The notes beneath the pieces are model-generated. The model had not been told where the DNA came from. It did not search any database and saw nothing but the letters and a program-made list of their open reading frames with translations. Of a stretch of DNA of 64,000 nucleotides, positions 1 to 8,621 are shown in pieces. This DNA is from Mycobacterium sp. OAS707. Its GTDB lineage: Bacteria > Actinomycetota > Actinomycetes > Mycobacteriales > Mycobacteriaceae. Positions within the stretch are counted from its first letter, which is position 1; each line of letters begins with the position of its first letter. The stretch covers positions 558,001 to 622,000 of the forward strand of contig NZ_JADBDS010000003.1 of NCBI RefSeq assembly GCF_014873705.1, written 5' to 3'. The position numbers and the translations under genes are program-made.

Positions 1-1040
1 GCGCTGACGCACAACCTCACCGCGATGGCGGGCTGGTGCCGTGACCGTGGCGTCGAGCTGGCGCCACACGGCAAGACGCACATGGCCCCTGAGCTGTTCG
101 CCAGGCAACTCGAAGCGGGCGCCTGCGCGATCACCGCAGCGACACTGAGTCACGTGCGCGCATACCGCGCCTTCGGGGTGCGGGACATCGTGCTGGCCAA
201 TGAACTTGTCGACACGGCCGGATTGCGCTGGCTGGCAACCGAACTCGACGCCAATCCCGACTTCTCGGTGGTGTGCTGGGTGGATTCGGTCCGCGGCGTC
301 GAACTGATGACGGCGGCACTGGCGGCCGGTGACAGGCCGGTCGAGGTCTGCGTGGAGATCGGTATGCCCGGCGGGCGTACGGGCTGCCGCGACCGTGCCG
401 CTCTCGACGAGGTGGCGCGGGCGGTCGCCGCGTCGCCACGGCTGCGGCTGGTCGGCGTCGGGGGCTACGAGGCCGCGTTCGGCCACGACATCGCACCGGA
501 CGCCGTCGCTGCGGTGACGGGATATCTACGTGACATGCGCGAAGCAGCGGTGCGACTGGCGCCGCTGTTCGAGACGGATCACGCGATCGTGACCGCGGGT
601 GGCAGCACCTACTTCGATGCGGTGGCCGACGTGCTGGGTGGAGATTGGCGCACGATCGTGCGCAGCGGTGCGTACCTGACCCACGACGACGGCCTGTACG
701 CGCGCACCTCGCCGCTTCGCACCACGCTGCAGCCCGCATTGCAGGTGTGGGCACAGGTGATGTCCCGTCCAGAGCCCGGATTGGCCTTGCTGACCATGGG
801 CCGCCGCGACGTGTCCTTCGATCAGGATCTGCCGATGCCGCTCGGCTTGGCCGACAGTGAGGGACCAAGCTCAACGATCAGCACGCGTACTTGCGGCTGG
901 GCGGCGACGACGGCGTCGAGGTCGGCGACTGGCTGGGCTTCGGTGTTTCGCACCCGTGCACGGTGTTCGACAAGTGGCAGCTCATCCCTGAACTCGATGC
1001 GCACGACCGCGTCGTCGGCCTGATCCGGACCTACTTTTGA
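1..1040 (+). pseudogene. PLP-dependent D-serine deaminase-like (alanine-racemase fold), 5' cut by window, frameshifted
   Basis: The reading frame is open from base 1, so the true start lies outside the window. The N-terminal part has the alanine-racemase-type barrel signature PHGKTHMAP, whose lysine should bind pyridoxal phosphate, and the family deaminates D-serine or related D-amino acids to keto acids and ammonia. The first frame runs to 1023 but loses sense after about 850. The conserved C-terminal end (TKLNDQHAYLRL, then SHPCTVFDKW with the HxC zinc-ligand motif, ending IRTYF) is read in another frame from 864 to the TGA at 1038-1040. Adding one G to the G-run at 861-863 restores one continuous protein. 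It is therefore either a real one-base deletion that removes the zinc site or a sequence error. It is convergent with coaX. Confidence 0.75.
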
Positions 1041-1070
1041 GCGGCCCTGGCCAGCAGGCCGCTCGGCCGT

Positions 1071-1886
1071 CTAGCGGGCCTGCTTCAGCCGGCCACGGCT
1101 GCTGTCGCGGTTGCGTTCGAACACCAGCCGCAGGCCGTCGAGCGTCAAGTGTTGGTCGTACTTCTCGACGGTGTGCACGTCGGGCAGCACCAGCGGGGCG
1201 GTGTGTCCGGTGGCGACCACCGCGACGTCGTCGCCGGCGAAGCCCTCGACGTCCTCACGGATGCGGTTGACCAACCCGTCGACCAGCCCGGCGAATCCGA
1301 ACACGGCGCCGGCCTGCATGCACTCGACGGTGTTCTTGCCGACGACCGAACGGGGGCGGGTCAGCTCGACGCGACGCAACGCCGCCGATCGCGCGGCTGC
1401 GGCGTCGGAGGACACCTGCACCCCGGGAGCGATTGCGCCGCCGAGGAATTCACCTTTCGCGGACACGACGTCCACGCAGATCGACGAACCGAAGTCGACC
1501 ACGATCGCCGCGGAATTGTACTTGTGGTAGGCCGCCAGACAGTTGACGATGCGGTCTGCCCCAACCTCTTTCGGGTTGTCGACCAATAGCGGAATGCCGG
1601 TGCGGACCCCCGGTTCGATCAACACGTGCGGCACCGAGGGCCAGTACTGCTCGAGCATCACCCGAACCTCGTGCAGCACCGACGGCACAGTTGAAAGGCC
1701 CGCCGCGCCGGTCAGACGTTCGGAATCGTCACCGATCAGGCCGTCGATGGTCAGGGCAAGCTCATCGGAGGTCACCTCCGACTCGGTGCGAATCCGCCAG
1801 TGCTGCACCACCTTCGCGTGGTCGCCAGATCCCGAGATCAGGCCGACGACGGTGTGAGTGTTGCGTACGTCGATAGCGAGAAGCAC
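1071..1886 (-). CDS. coaX: Type III pantothenate kinase
   Basis: A 271-residue protein beginning MLLAIDVRNTHTVVGL, the phosphate-binding motif of the ASKHA-fold type III pantothenate kinases. VGADRIVN and VVDFGSSICVDVV in the middle match the substrate and nucleotide motifs of the family. It phosphorylates pantothenate, the first step of CoA synthesis. Start is GTG at 1886, four bases after the panD stop, so it is the last gene of a panC-panD-coaX block that makes pantothenate and commits it to CoA. It corresponds in place and length to M. tuberculosis Rv3600c. Mycobacteria usually also have a type I CoaA elsewhere, so this copy may not be the main kinase. Confidence 0.95.
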   Translation of the reverse strand: MLLAIDVRNTHTVVGLISGSGDHAKVVQHWRIRTESEVTSDELALTIDGLIGDDSERLTGAAGLSTVPSVLHEVRVMLEQYWPSVPHVLIEPGVRTGIPLLVDNPKEVGADRIVNCLAAYHKYNSAAIVVDFGSSICVDVVSAKGEFLGGAIAPGVQVSSDAAAARSAALRRVELTRPRSVVGKNTVECMQAGAVFGFAGLVDGLVNRIREDVEGFAGDDVAVVATGHTAPLVLPDVHTVEKYDQHLTLDGLRLVFERNRDSSRGRLKQAR

Positions 1887-1890
1887 GGGC

Positions 1891-2298
1891 TTACCGCGGC
1901 GACATCAGCTCGGCCGCATCGGCCGGCACGTAGGCGGGATCATGCCCCAGGTCGATCTGCTTGTTGTCGGCGTCGACGAAAACCACGCGGGGCTGATAGG
2001 TCCTGGCTTCGGCGTCTTCCATTGTGCCGTAGGCGATCAGGATCACCAGATCACCCGGATGCACCAGATGTGCTGCAGCACCGTTGATGCCGATGACACC
2101 GCTGCCGCGCTCACCAGTGATCGCGTAGGTGACCAGCCTGGCGCCGTTGTCGACGTCGACGATGGTCACCTGCTCGCCCTCGAGCAGGTCGGCCGCGTCC
2201 ATCAGGTCGGCGTCGATGGTCACCGACCCGACGTAGTGAAGGTCGGCCTTGGTGACCGTCGCGCGGTGGATCTTCGATTTGAGCATTGTCCGTAACAT
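1891..2298 (-). CDS. panD: Aspartate 1-decarboxylase proenzyme
   Basis: A 135-residue pyruvoyl enzyme precursor that makes beta-alanine from L-aspartate for pantothenate synthesis. The self-cleavage site Gly24-Ser25 is present in YVGSVTID, and Lys9 and Tyr58-type active-site surroundings are intact. Start is ATG at 2298, chosen because GGAGGA lies five bases upstream and the ATG overlaps the panC stop (TGATG); an in-frame upstream codon at 2310 would lack this. The alanine- and aspartate-rich C-terminal tail (AYVPADAAELMSPR) is the region that in M. tuberculosis PanD is linked to pyrazinoic acid resistance. Confidence 0.96.
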   Translation of the reverse strand: MLRTMLKSKIHRATVTKADLHYVGSVTIDADLMDAADLLEGEQVTIVDVDNGARLVTYAITGERGSGVIGINGAAAHLVHPGDLVILIAYGTMEDAEARTYQPRVVFVDADNKQIDLGHDPAYVPADAAELMSPR

Positions 2299-3239
2299 CA
2301 ATTCCTCCAAGGTAATTCGTGAGTCTCTTCAGGCCCGACACGTGGGTGGCCGTCGGTCGCGCCGGTTGCTCCGATGTCGATGGCGATGTTGTCGAGAAGT
2401 CTGGTACCGCCGAGTCGGGCCGCGATGAGCATGCGGGCGACGCCCTCTGCGGGAGCAGGACCCAGCATCACGTCGCGCACCTCGAGGTAGTCGACGTCGA
2501 TCGCGGGCACTTCGTCGAGCACGGCGCGCGCGGCGTCCAGCGCCGATGCGGTACCACCCGACGCGGCATACATGCCTGCGAGCAGCGCCGCCGAGAGCGC
2601 ACCGGCCTGCTCACGTTCCTCCTCACTGAGATAGCGGTTGCGCGACGACATGGCGAGCCCGTCAGCCTCCCGCACTATCGGCACGCCCACGATCTGTGTG
2701 TCGATATTCAGGTCGGCGACCATCTGCCGGATCAACACCAGCTGCTGGTAGTCCTTCTCACCGAAGAACGCCCGGTCCGGGTGCACGATCTGAAGCAGTT
2801 TGAGCACGACGGTCAGTACACCGGCGAAATGTGTTGGGCGGGCTCCTCCTTCGAGTTCGCTGCCCAGCTGGCCGGGGTGTACCGAAGTGCGCATGCCGTC
2901 GGGATACATGTCGGCGGCCGTCGGTGTGAACGCGATTTCGACACCTTCGGAGCGCAGCGCGGCGAGATCGTCGTCGAGCGTGCGCGGGTAGGCGTCCAAG
3001 TCTTCACCCGCGCCGAACTGCAACGGATTGACGAAGATCGACACCACGACGACCGCGCCCTGCACTCGCTTGGCGGTCCGAACCAGCGTCAGATGGCCCT
3101 CGTGCAGCGCCCCCATCGTGGGTACCAGCATCACCCTGCGCCCCGTCGCACGCAGCGCCTTGGTGACATCTGAGACGTCGCGGGGGCTGGCGTAGACGTT
3201 GAGGTCACCGGAGGTGAACTTCGGTTTCGACATGGTCAT
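2298..3239 (-). CDS. panC: Pantothenate synthetase
   Basis: A 313-residue ATP-dependent ligase that joins pantoate and beta-alanine. The nucleotidyl-transferase-fold signature VPTMGALHEGH is near residue 40, FFGEKDYQQL and the KMSK-like MSSRNRYLS are further on. The length matches mycobacterial PanC. The ATG at 3239 overlaps the stop of the upstream gene (ATGA), and the stop overlaps panD (TGATG), so the three are translationally coupled. Confidence 0.96.
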   Translation of the reverse strand: MTMSKPKFTSGDLNVYASPRDVSDVTKALRATGRRVMLVPTMGALHEGHLTLVRTAKRVQGAVVVVSIFVNPLQFGAGEDLDAYPRTLDDDLAALRSEGVEIAFTPTAADMYPDGMRTSVHPGQLGSELEGGARPTHFAGVLTVVLKLLQIVHPDRAFFGEKDYQQLVLIRQMVADLNIDTQIVGVPIVREADGLAMSSRNRYLSEEEREQAGALSAALLAGMYAASGGTASALDAARAVLDEVPAIDVDYLEVRDVMLGPAPAEGVARMLIAARLGGTRLLDNIAIDIGATGATDGHPRVGPEETHELPWRN

Positions 3240-4180
3240 GATTGTCCCGTCCCCAGGCGACGCGTGGGCCCATCGGCGAGCACGGAGAACACTTCCCTGG
3301 GCGCGTGGGCGCGCTGCGCCGTACGCAACGAGTTGGCCCGATACGCCTGCGCCAGTTGCGGATCCACTTCTTCCAGCGCCCGCAGGTGACCGGCGACGGC
3401 GTCCGCATCGCCGCGAGCCACCGGCCCGGTCAGCGCCGCTTGCCCGCGCTGCAGCGAGTTCTCCAGCGAGGCCCGCGCCAGCGGACCGATCACGCGCTCG
3501 GCGATGCCGCCAGGTGCGTCACCGACAAGCTCCTGCCCCAACAGCTCCTGACCCCACAGCGCCGCACGCAATGCTTCGACGGCGTCGAGCAGCACCGTCA
3601 CGACGTGGTTGCTGGCATGGGCCAATGCCGCGTGATACAGCGTGCGAGCGTCCTCGCGGACACGGAACGGTTCTCCGCCGATCTCGAGCACCAGCGACTG
3701 CGCGATCGCGTAACCGACCCCGTCGGCGGCCGTGACGCCGAAGCAGGTCTCCGACAGCCGCGCAATGTCCTCGTCGGCTCCGGTGAACGTCATCGCGGGA
3801 TGAATGGCCAGCGGTATGCAGCCCCGCTCGGTCAGCGGCGCGAGCACGCCGATGCCGTTCGCACCCGATGTGTGCGCGACGATGGTGCCCGGCCGAACCG
3901 AGGACGTGGCCGCCAGACCTGACACCAGGGCGGCGAGCTCGGCGTCCGGCACGGTCAGCAACAGCAGTTCGGCGCGAGCGGCGACCTCGTCGGGCGGCAG
4001 GATCGCGGTGTCGGGCAGGCGCCGCTCGGCGCGCTGGCGCGAAGCGCGCGAGATCGCGCTGCATGCGACCACCACATGATCGGCGCGCTCGAGCGCGACG
4101 CCGAGCGCTGTGCCCACCCGACCAGCGGAGATGATGCCGATCGTGAGGCGCGCCGGACGCAGTCCGTCCACCTGCTCCAT
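3236..4180 (-). CDS. Rossmann-like and DUF2520 domain protein (Rv3603c-like)
   Basis: A 314-residue protein with an N-terminal NAD(P)-type Rossmann motif (GIISAGRVGTALG, about residues 14-26) followed by a ketopantoate-reductase-like helical C-terminal part (LYHAALAHASNHVVTVL), as in DUF2520 proteins. It sits directly upstream of panC with an ATGA overlap. That position and fold suggest it may supply or act on pantoate (a ketopantoate reductase-like step), but its substrate is not shown by the sequence. Start is ATG at 4180. Confidence 0.85.
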   Translation of the reverse strand: MEQVDGLRPARLTIGIISAGRVGTALGVALERADHVVVACSAISRASRQRAERRLPDTAILPPDEVAARAELLLLTVPDAELAALVSGLAATSSVRPGTIVAHTSGANGIGVLAPLTERGCIPLAIHPAMTFTGADEDIARLSETCFGVTAADGVGYAIAQSLVLEIGGEPFRVREDARTLYHAALAHASNHVVTVLLDAVEALRAALWGQELLGQELVGDAPGGIAERVIGPLARASLENSLQRGQAALTGPVARGDADAVAGHLRALEEVDPQLAQAYRANSLRTAQRAHAPREVFSVLADGPTRRLGTGQS

Positions 4181-4260
4181 CGCAGACGACCTCGCAAAAT
4201 GTCTGGTTTCTTCGTTCCGGTCCTGCGTTGCGGGTACCGGACGGTCGCTGAAAGCCTAAC

Positions 4261-5694
4261 TCACTCGTCGCGGCGCCTGCGACGGCCGCCCCCGGTCGGG
4301 GTGGCCTGGAGCCGGGCCAGCAGCTCGGCAACCGATTGTCCGCCGGTGTCCTCTGCGCTGCGGTGCCTGCGCCCCTCGGACTCGGCAGGCGGGGGTTCGG
4401 TCGCCGGCTCTTGCTCGCGCTCGTGATGTGGCGGCGGACCGCCGGATTCCGCGTGCAAGGACGGCGGAGCGGGCGGGCGACCGGGGTCGGCCGCCTCCGG
4501 GGGTGCGGAGTGGCGGCCGCGGCGGAGCTCGGCTGACGGGGACTGCATGGCCGGCTGAGCCGGCGATTGGGCAGGGGCGGGCGGAGCCGGCGACTGGGTA
4601 GGGGCGGGCGGAGCCGGCGAATCGGTAGGGGCCGGCTGAGCCGGCGGATAGGCGGGGGCCGGCTGCGCCGGCGACTCGGCGGAGTCCGGCTCGGGTGCCC
4701 GTCGTCTGCCGACGTACTCGGCGGTCGAGCCGTTCTCGGTAGGCACCTCGGCGACCGGGGTCGGCACGGGCGCAACCCAGTTGCTACCCGGTGCGCCAGG
4801 GGGTAGCCACTGACCCTCGGCCGGTGCCGGCTGCCAATCGGAAGCCTGTGCTCCGGCTTCTTCCTTCGCAACCGGCTCCGGCTCGGGGCGCGGTGGCGGG
4901 GCCGGTGGTCGCTCCTGTTGCGGTGGCTCCCAAGTGAATTGGGTGGTGGTCTCGTTGACCGATGGTGGTGGTGGCGGCGACCACGCGCGTGACTGCTCCT
5001 CGGCGCGATGGCGTCGGGCCCGCTCCTGCTCTGTCTCCGACGGTCGACGGTGTGCACCGCCGGTCATCGGCGCCCACTCCGCCTCGGGTGCGTGGGGTTC
5101 GGCCGACACGTCGATGATCGGGCTTTCCTCGGTGTTCGCATCGCCGTCGTCGGAATCTTCGGTGTCGATCCGGCTGGCGGTGACCCGGCCTGCGGATTCT
5201 GCGACCCGTGGCCAGTCGCCGTAGTCGCGGCTGCGATCGGTTTCGATCGCGGGCCGGTGCGACAGGTCGGCGTCGAACAGAATTTCCAAATTGGCCCGAA
5301 GCGCGGCCAATTCGGCCCGTAGACCGGCAACCTCGTCGGCGGCCTGTGCGCGGATCTCAGAGGTCAGCTCGCGGCGTAGCTGGGTTTCGACCGTTAGTTC
5401 ATATTCACGCCGCGCCGAGATCTCGCGGTCCAACTGCAGGTCATACACGAGCTTGAGGTCGCGCACCTTGGCCTGGTCGATGTCGCTTTGCCTGCGGTAG
5501 ATCACCGAAACGAATGCCGCCACCACGGCGGCCCACAACGCCAGGATGACGGCCAGCTTCAGCAACTCCACCTTGTTGGTGAATACGAGCGCCGAACTCG
5601 CCCCGATGGCGAGCACCAGCAACACCGTCATCAGCAGCCAACCCGGCCTGCGGGCAGCGCGCCGGGAGCGCGTACCGCGGGACAGATCGGCCAT
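4261..5694 (-). CDS. Membrane-anchored coiled-coil/Pro-rich protein (Rv3604c-like)
   Basis: A 477-residue protein. Start chosen at ATG 5694 (MADLSRGTRSRR); the frame is open 27 bases further. Two transmembrane helices lie near the N terminus (WLLMTVLLVLAIGASSALVF and LLKLAVILALWAAVVAAFVSV). They are followed by a charged, probably coiled-coil stretch (about residues 80-150) and a long disordered Pro/Ala/Glu region ending in an Arg-rich tail GGGRRRRRDE. No enzyme motif is seen. The layout suggests a cytoplasmic scaffold anchored to the membrane. The Pro-rich part contains a 27-bp tandem repeat. Confidence 0.8.
   Translation of the reverse strand: MADLSRGTRSRRAARRPGWLLMTVLLVLAIGASSALVFTNKVELLKLAVILALWAAVVAAFVSVIYRRQSDIDQAKVRDLKLVYDLQLDREISARREYELTVETQLRRELTSEIRAQAADEVAGLRAELAALRANLEILFDADLSHRPAIETDRSRDYGDWPRVAESAGRVTASRIDTEDSDDGDANTEESPIIDVSAEPHAPEAEWAPMTGGAHRRPSETEQERARRHRAEEQSRAWSPPPPPSVNETTTQFTWEPPQQERPPAPPPRPEPEPVAKEEAGAQASDWQPAPAEGQWLPPGAPGSNWVAPVPTPVAEVPTENGSTAEYVGRRRAPEPDSAESPAQPAPAYPPAQPAPTDSPAPPAPTQSPAPPAPAQSPAQPAMQSPSAELRRGRHSAPPEAADPGRPPAPPSLHAESGGPPPHHEREQEPATEPPPAESEGRRHRSAEDTGGQSVAELLARLQATPTGGGRRRRRDE
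4559..4683. repeat. 27-bp tandem repeat (minisatellite) inside the Pro-rich region
   Basis: Four full 27-base units starting at 4559, 4586, 4613 and 4640 and a partial fifth from 4667, each beginning GCCGGCG. They encode nine-residue Pro/Ala units of the type PAPPAPTQS on the minus strand. Units differ by a few bases. The array is in frame, so copy-number change would alter the length of the disordered region without breaking the gene. Confidence 0.85.
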
Positions 5695-5770
5695 GGGCCG
5701 ACTGTACCTGCCACAGGTCATCTCGCGTGTCGACCCATTCGGCGATTCGGCCGTCGACGCCGCTGGTCAG

Positions 5771-6247
5771 TTACTCGGTCGCCCCGTCGGCGTTCTCCGG
5801 CGGCTCCTGTGGGGACTTGCAGCAATGCTGTAGCCATAGCGCAGCAATCACCAGCGCGAGCGCGCAGACGGCCGCCACGATCGCTCCCGCGGTGTCCTCG
5901 CCCGCCACCCGAAGCGTGCCGCGGCGCGGCAAAAGGTAGACCAGCACGGCGATCCACCAACCGAACACCAGCGCGCCCACCCACGCCGACGCCTTTGCGA
6001 TCACCACGGACCGTGCCACCGCAAGCGGATGCAGCCAACCGCGCGCGTCGCCGATTTCGTTGTTGTTGATCTTGGTGCGTACATAGAACGCCCAGCCGGC
6101 CTCAGCGATCGCAACGGCAAGCAGCGACACCCCAGTCCACACCGTGATCGGCGGGAAGTAGCGGTACGCCAGCACGACGAACAAGTAGCCAACGACGGCG
6201 GCGAGCACCGTCGCGGCCGTCAGGTCACGCTTGCGAGTGGGTCCCAT
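5771..6247 (-). CDS. DUF3180 membrane protein (Rv3605c-like)
   Basis: A 158-residue protein with four predicted transmembrane helices (for example TAATVLAAVVGYLFVVLAY and IVAAVCALALVIAALWL). It matches the DUF3180 family, which in mycobacteria follows folK. Start is ATG 6247, overlapping the folK stop by one base (TGATG). The function is unknown; the constant linkage to folate genes is contextual only. Confidence 0.85.
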   Translation of the reverse strand: MGPTRKRDLTAATVLAAVVGYLFVVLAYRYFPPITVWTGVSLLAVAIAEAGWAFYVRTKINNNEIGDARGWLHPLAVARSVVIAKASAWVGALVFGWWIAVLVYLLPRRGTLRVAGEDTAGAIVAAVCALALVIAALWLQHCCKSPQEPPENADGATE

Positions 6248-6759
6248 CAGTTCAGCGCCAGCTCGGTAGCGCGCACACCGTCGCGGTCGGCAGCGTCGAG
6301 TTCGGAGAGCAGGTTTCCGACCCGGCGCGGTTGGCCTGCCACCGTCAAGACGGCATCCGGGTCGATCGCCAGCCACGGGATGAGCACGAATGCCCTCAGG
6401 TGTGCCAGGGGGTGCGGCAGCGTGAGCTCGGCGTCACGCGACGTCACTTCACGCTCGCCGTCATGACAGGTGACGAGATCAACGTCGAGAGTACGTGGGC
6501 CCCAACGCTGTTCGCGTACCCGGTCGGCCACCGCTTCGAGCTCCTGTGCACGACGAAGCCAGCCATGCGCGTCCATGGCGGGGTCGTCGGCGATGAGCAC
6601 CGCATTGAGAAACGGGCCTTGCTCGACCCCACCCCACGGCGGCGTCTCGTAAACCGGTGACACCGCCCGTACCGCCCCCTCGAGACCGTCGACCACCGAC
6701 TGCAGTCGCGCCAGCCGATCACCGAGGTTCGATCCGATGGACAACACGACGCGCGTCAT
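6247..6759 (-). CDS. folK: 2-amino-4-hydroxy-6-hydroxymethyldihydropteridine pyrophosphokinase
   Basis: A 170-residue HPPK. It begins MTRVVLSIGSNLGDR and carries the family signature WGPRTLDVDLV with its magnesium-binding aspartates, and LPHPLAHLRAFVL. It transfers pyrophosphate from ATP to the pterin alcohol before condensation with para-aminobenzoate. Start at ATG 6759 overlaps the folB stop (ATGA) and has a GGGGGAG-type ribosome site upstream; longer open frame upstream is shadow of folB. Confidence 0.95.
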   Translation of the reverse strand: MTRVVLSIGSNLGDRLARLQSVVDGLEGAVRAVSPVYETPPWGGVEQGPFLNAVLIADDPAMDAHGWLRRAQELEAVADRVREQRWGPRTLDVDLVTCHDGEREVTSRDAELTLPHPLAHLRAFVLIPWLAIDPDAVLTVAGQPRRVGNLLSELDAADRDGVRATELALN

Positions 6760-7139
6760 GCCGCTCCCCCGCGTCCCCCGCGCCGCGAACGTCGCGCTGT
6801 GACGGCAACATCGGTGAATGCCAGCGGAATCGGTGCCGACGGCTTGTGCACGACGACCTCGACAGCGTGCGCGCGTTCGTCGGTCATCACATCGTCGGCG
6901 ATCGCGCCTGCCACCGCCTCGATGAGGTTGCGCGGCGGCCCCGCGACGATATCGGCGGCGCGCTGGGCGAGCCTGCCGTAGTCGAGCGTGTCGGCGAGGT
7001 CGTCGCTCGCGGCGGCGCCCGCCAAGTCGATCCATACCGTGATGTCGACGATGAAGTCCTGGCCGTCGCGACGTTCGTGATCGAACACACCGTGGTGGCC
7101 GCGAACGGTCAAGCCACGCAACTCGATTCGATCAGCCAT
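6756..7139 (-). CDS. folB: Dihydroneopterin aldolase
   Basis: A 127-residue protein starting MADRIELRGLTVRGHHGVFDHE, the typical FolB start with the GxxGVxxxE motif. It cleaves dihydroneopterin to the hydroxymethyl pterin used by FolK. ATG 7139 was chosen over an in-frame TTG at 7145 because family members begin at MADRIEL. It lies 12 bases after folP and overlaps folK. Confidence 0.95.
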   Translation of the reverse strand: MADRIELRGLTVRGHHGVFDHERRDGQDFIVDITVWIDLAGAAASDDLADTLDYGRLAQRAADIVAGPPRNLIEAVAGAIADDVMTDERAHAVEVVVHKPSAPIPLAFTDVAVTARRSRRGGRGGAA

Positions 7140-7151
7140 GCTCAACCATTC

Positions 7152-7970
7152 TCAGCCCGTCCAAGCCTCGAGCACCTTCAGAGCGTCCACCGACGCCCGC
7201 ACATCGTGCACCCGCACCCCCCACGCGCCGTGCAGTCCTGCCAGCGCAGAGATCACCGCTGTTGCGGTCTCCCTTCCGTCCGGCGACCGGGGCTCGCCGT
7301 TCGTGCCCGCCAGCAGTGAGCCTAGGAAGCGCTTGCGCGACGCGCCGACGAGCACCGGGATACCAGTGTCGACGAACTCCGGCAGCGCACGCAGCAGTGC
7401 CCAATTGTGTTCTGCGGTCTTGGCGAAACCCAAGCCGGGATCGATTATCAGCCGGGACTGGTCAACACCCGCATGCACCGCCGCATCGACGCTTGCGAGC
7501 AACTCGTCACGCACTGCCGCCACCACGTCGCGGTAGTTGGGCGCCTGATGGGGTGCCTCTGCGCCGACCGAGCGCCAATGCATCAGCACCCAAGGCACTT
7601 TCGCGTCAGCGAGCAGTGGAGCCATGTTGGGGTCGGCGCGCCCGCCGGACACGTCGTTGACGATCTGGGCGCCGTTTTCCAGCGCCGCCTGCGCCACCTC
7701 GGCGTGCATCGTGTCGATGCTGACCGTAATACCTTGCCCGGCAAGCTCTTTGATGACGGGCAGCACGCGGGCTGACTCGACGCGCGACTCGACGCGGGTG
7801 GCGCCGGGCCGGGTCGATTCGCCGCCGACGTCGATGATCGCTGCACCCTGCGCGGCCAGCGCCAGTCCATGTTCGACGGCGCGGTCACGGTCGAGGAACA
7901 GTCCCCCGTCGGAGAAGGAATCGTCGGTGACGTTCACGACACCCATGACCTGCACGCGCGTCGTGCTCAC
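7152..7970 (-). CDS. folP: Dihydropteroate synthase
   Basis: A 272-residue TIM-barrel enzyme that condenses the pterin pyrophosphate with para-aminobenzoate and is the target of sulfonamides. Motifs: MGVVNVTDDSFSDGG, DVGGESTRPGA and the C-terminal SRKRFLG. The GTG start at 7970 overlaps the folE stop (GTGA); open frame beyond it is not supported. It corresponds to FolP1 (Rv3608c). Confidence 0.95.
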   Translation of the reverse strand: MSTTRVQVMGVVNVTDDSFSDGGLFLDRDRAVEHGLALAAQGAAIIDVGGESTRPGATRVESRVESARVLPVIKELAGQGITVSIDTMHAEVAQAALENGAQIVNDVSGGRADPNMAPLLADAKVPWVLMHWRSVGAEAPHQAPNYRDVVAAVRDELLASVDAAVHAGVDQSRLIIDPGLGFAKTAEHNWALLRALPEFVDTGIPVLVGASRKRFLGSLLAGTNGEPRSPDGRETATAVISALAGLHGAWGVRVHDVRASVDALKVLEAWTG

Positions 7971-8602
7971 TTTCGCAGGATCAGATCCAGCGCCTCGGCA
8001 CGCGATGCCGCATCGCATTTGAACTGCCCGCGCACCGCCGATGTGGTGGTGATGGCGCCGGGTTTACGCACGCCGCGCATCGCCATGCAGAGGTGCTCGG
8101 CCTCGACGACGACGATCGCGCCGCGCGGATCGAGCTTGCGCATCAGCGCGTCGGCGATCTGCGCAGTCAGCCGCTCCTGCACCTGCGGGCGCTTGGCGTA
8201 CAAGTCGACGAGGCGCGCGATCTTCGAGAGGCCGGTGACCCTGCCGTCCTTGCCGGGGATGTAGCCGACGTGCGCGACGCCGTGGAACGACACCAGGTGG
8301 TGTTCGCAGGTGGAGTACATCGGAATCTGCTTGACCAACACCAGTTCGTCGTGCTGTTCGTCAAAGGTGGTGTCCAGCACGGTATCCGGGTCGGTGTAGA
8401 GCCCGGCGAACATCTCCTGGTACGCCCGCGCCACCCGGGCGGGCGTGTCCTCGAGACCATGCCGGTCGGGGTCCTCGCCGACGGCGATCAGCAGTTCGCG
8501 GACCGCGGCCTCGGCGCGCGGTTGGTCAAAGACACGGTGGCTCACCGTGGCCGAGTTGTTGTGCGACGTCTGCGGTACCGCTCCTCGCGTGCGCGGGGTC
8601 AT
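7967..8602 (-). CDS. folE: GTP cyclohydrolase I
   Basis: A 211-residue enzyme making dihydroneopterin triphosphate from GTP, the first folate step. The zinc ligands are visible: Cys in MYSTCEHHLVSFHG and Cys in AEHLCMAMRGV; GYIPGKDGRVTGLSK is also typical. ATG 8602 has GGAGG about six bases upstream. It lies 19 bases after ftsH and leads the folE-folP-folB-folK run. Confidence 0.96.
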   Translation of the reverse strand: MTPRTRGAVPQTSHNNSATVSHRVFDQPRAEAAVRELLIAVGEDPDRHGLEDTPARVARAYQEMFAGLYTDPDTVLDTTFDEQHDELVLVKQIPMYSTCEHHLVSFHGVAHVGYIPGKDGRVTGLSKIARLVDLYAKRPQVQERLTAQIADALMRKLDPRGAIVVVEAEHLCMAMRGVRKPGAITTTSAVRGQFKCDAASRAEALDLILRK

Positions 8603-8621
8603 CGGAGCCTCCGTTTATCTG

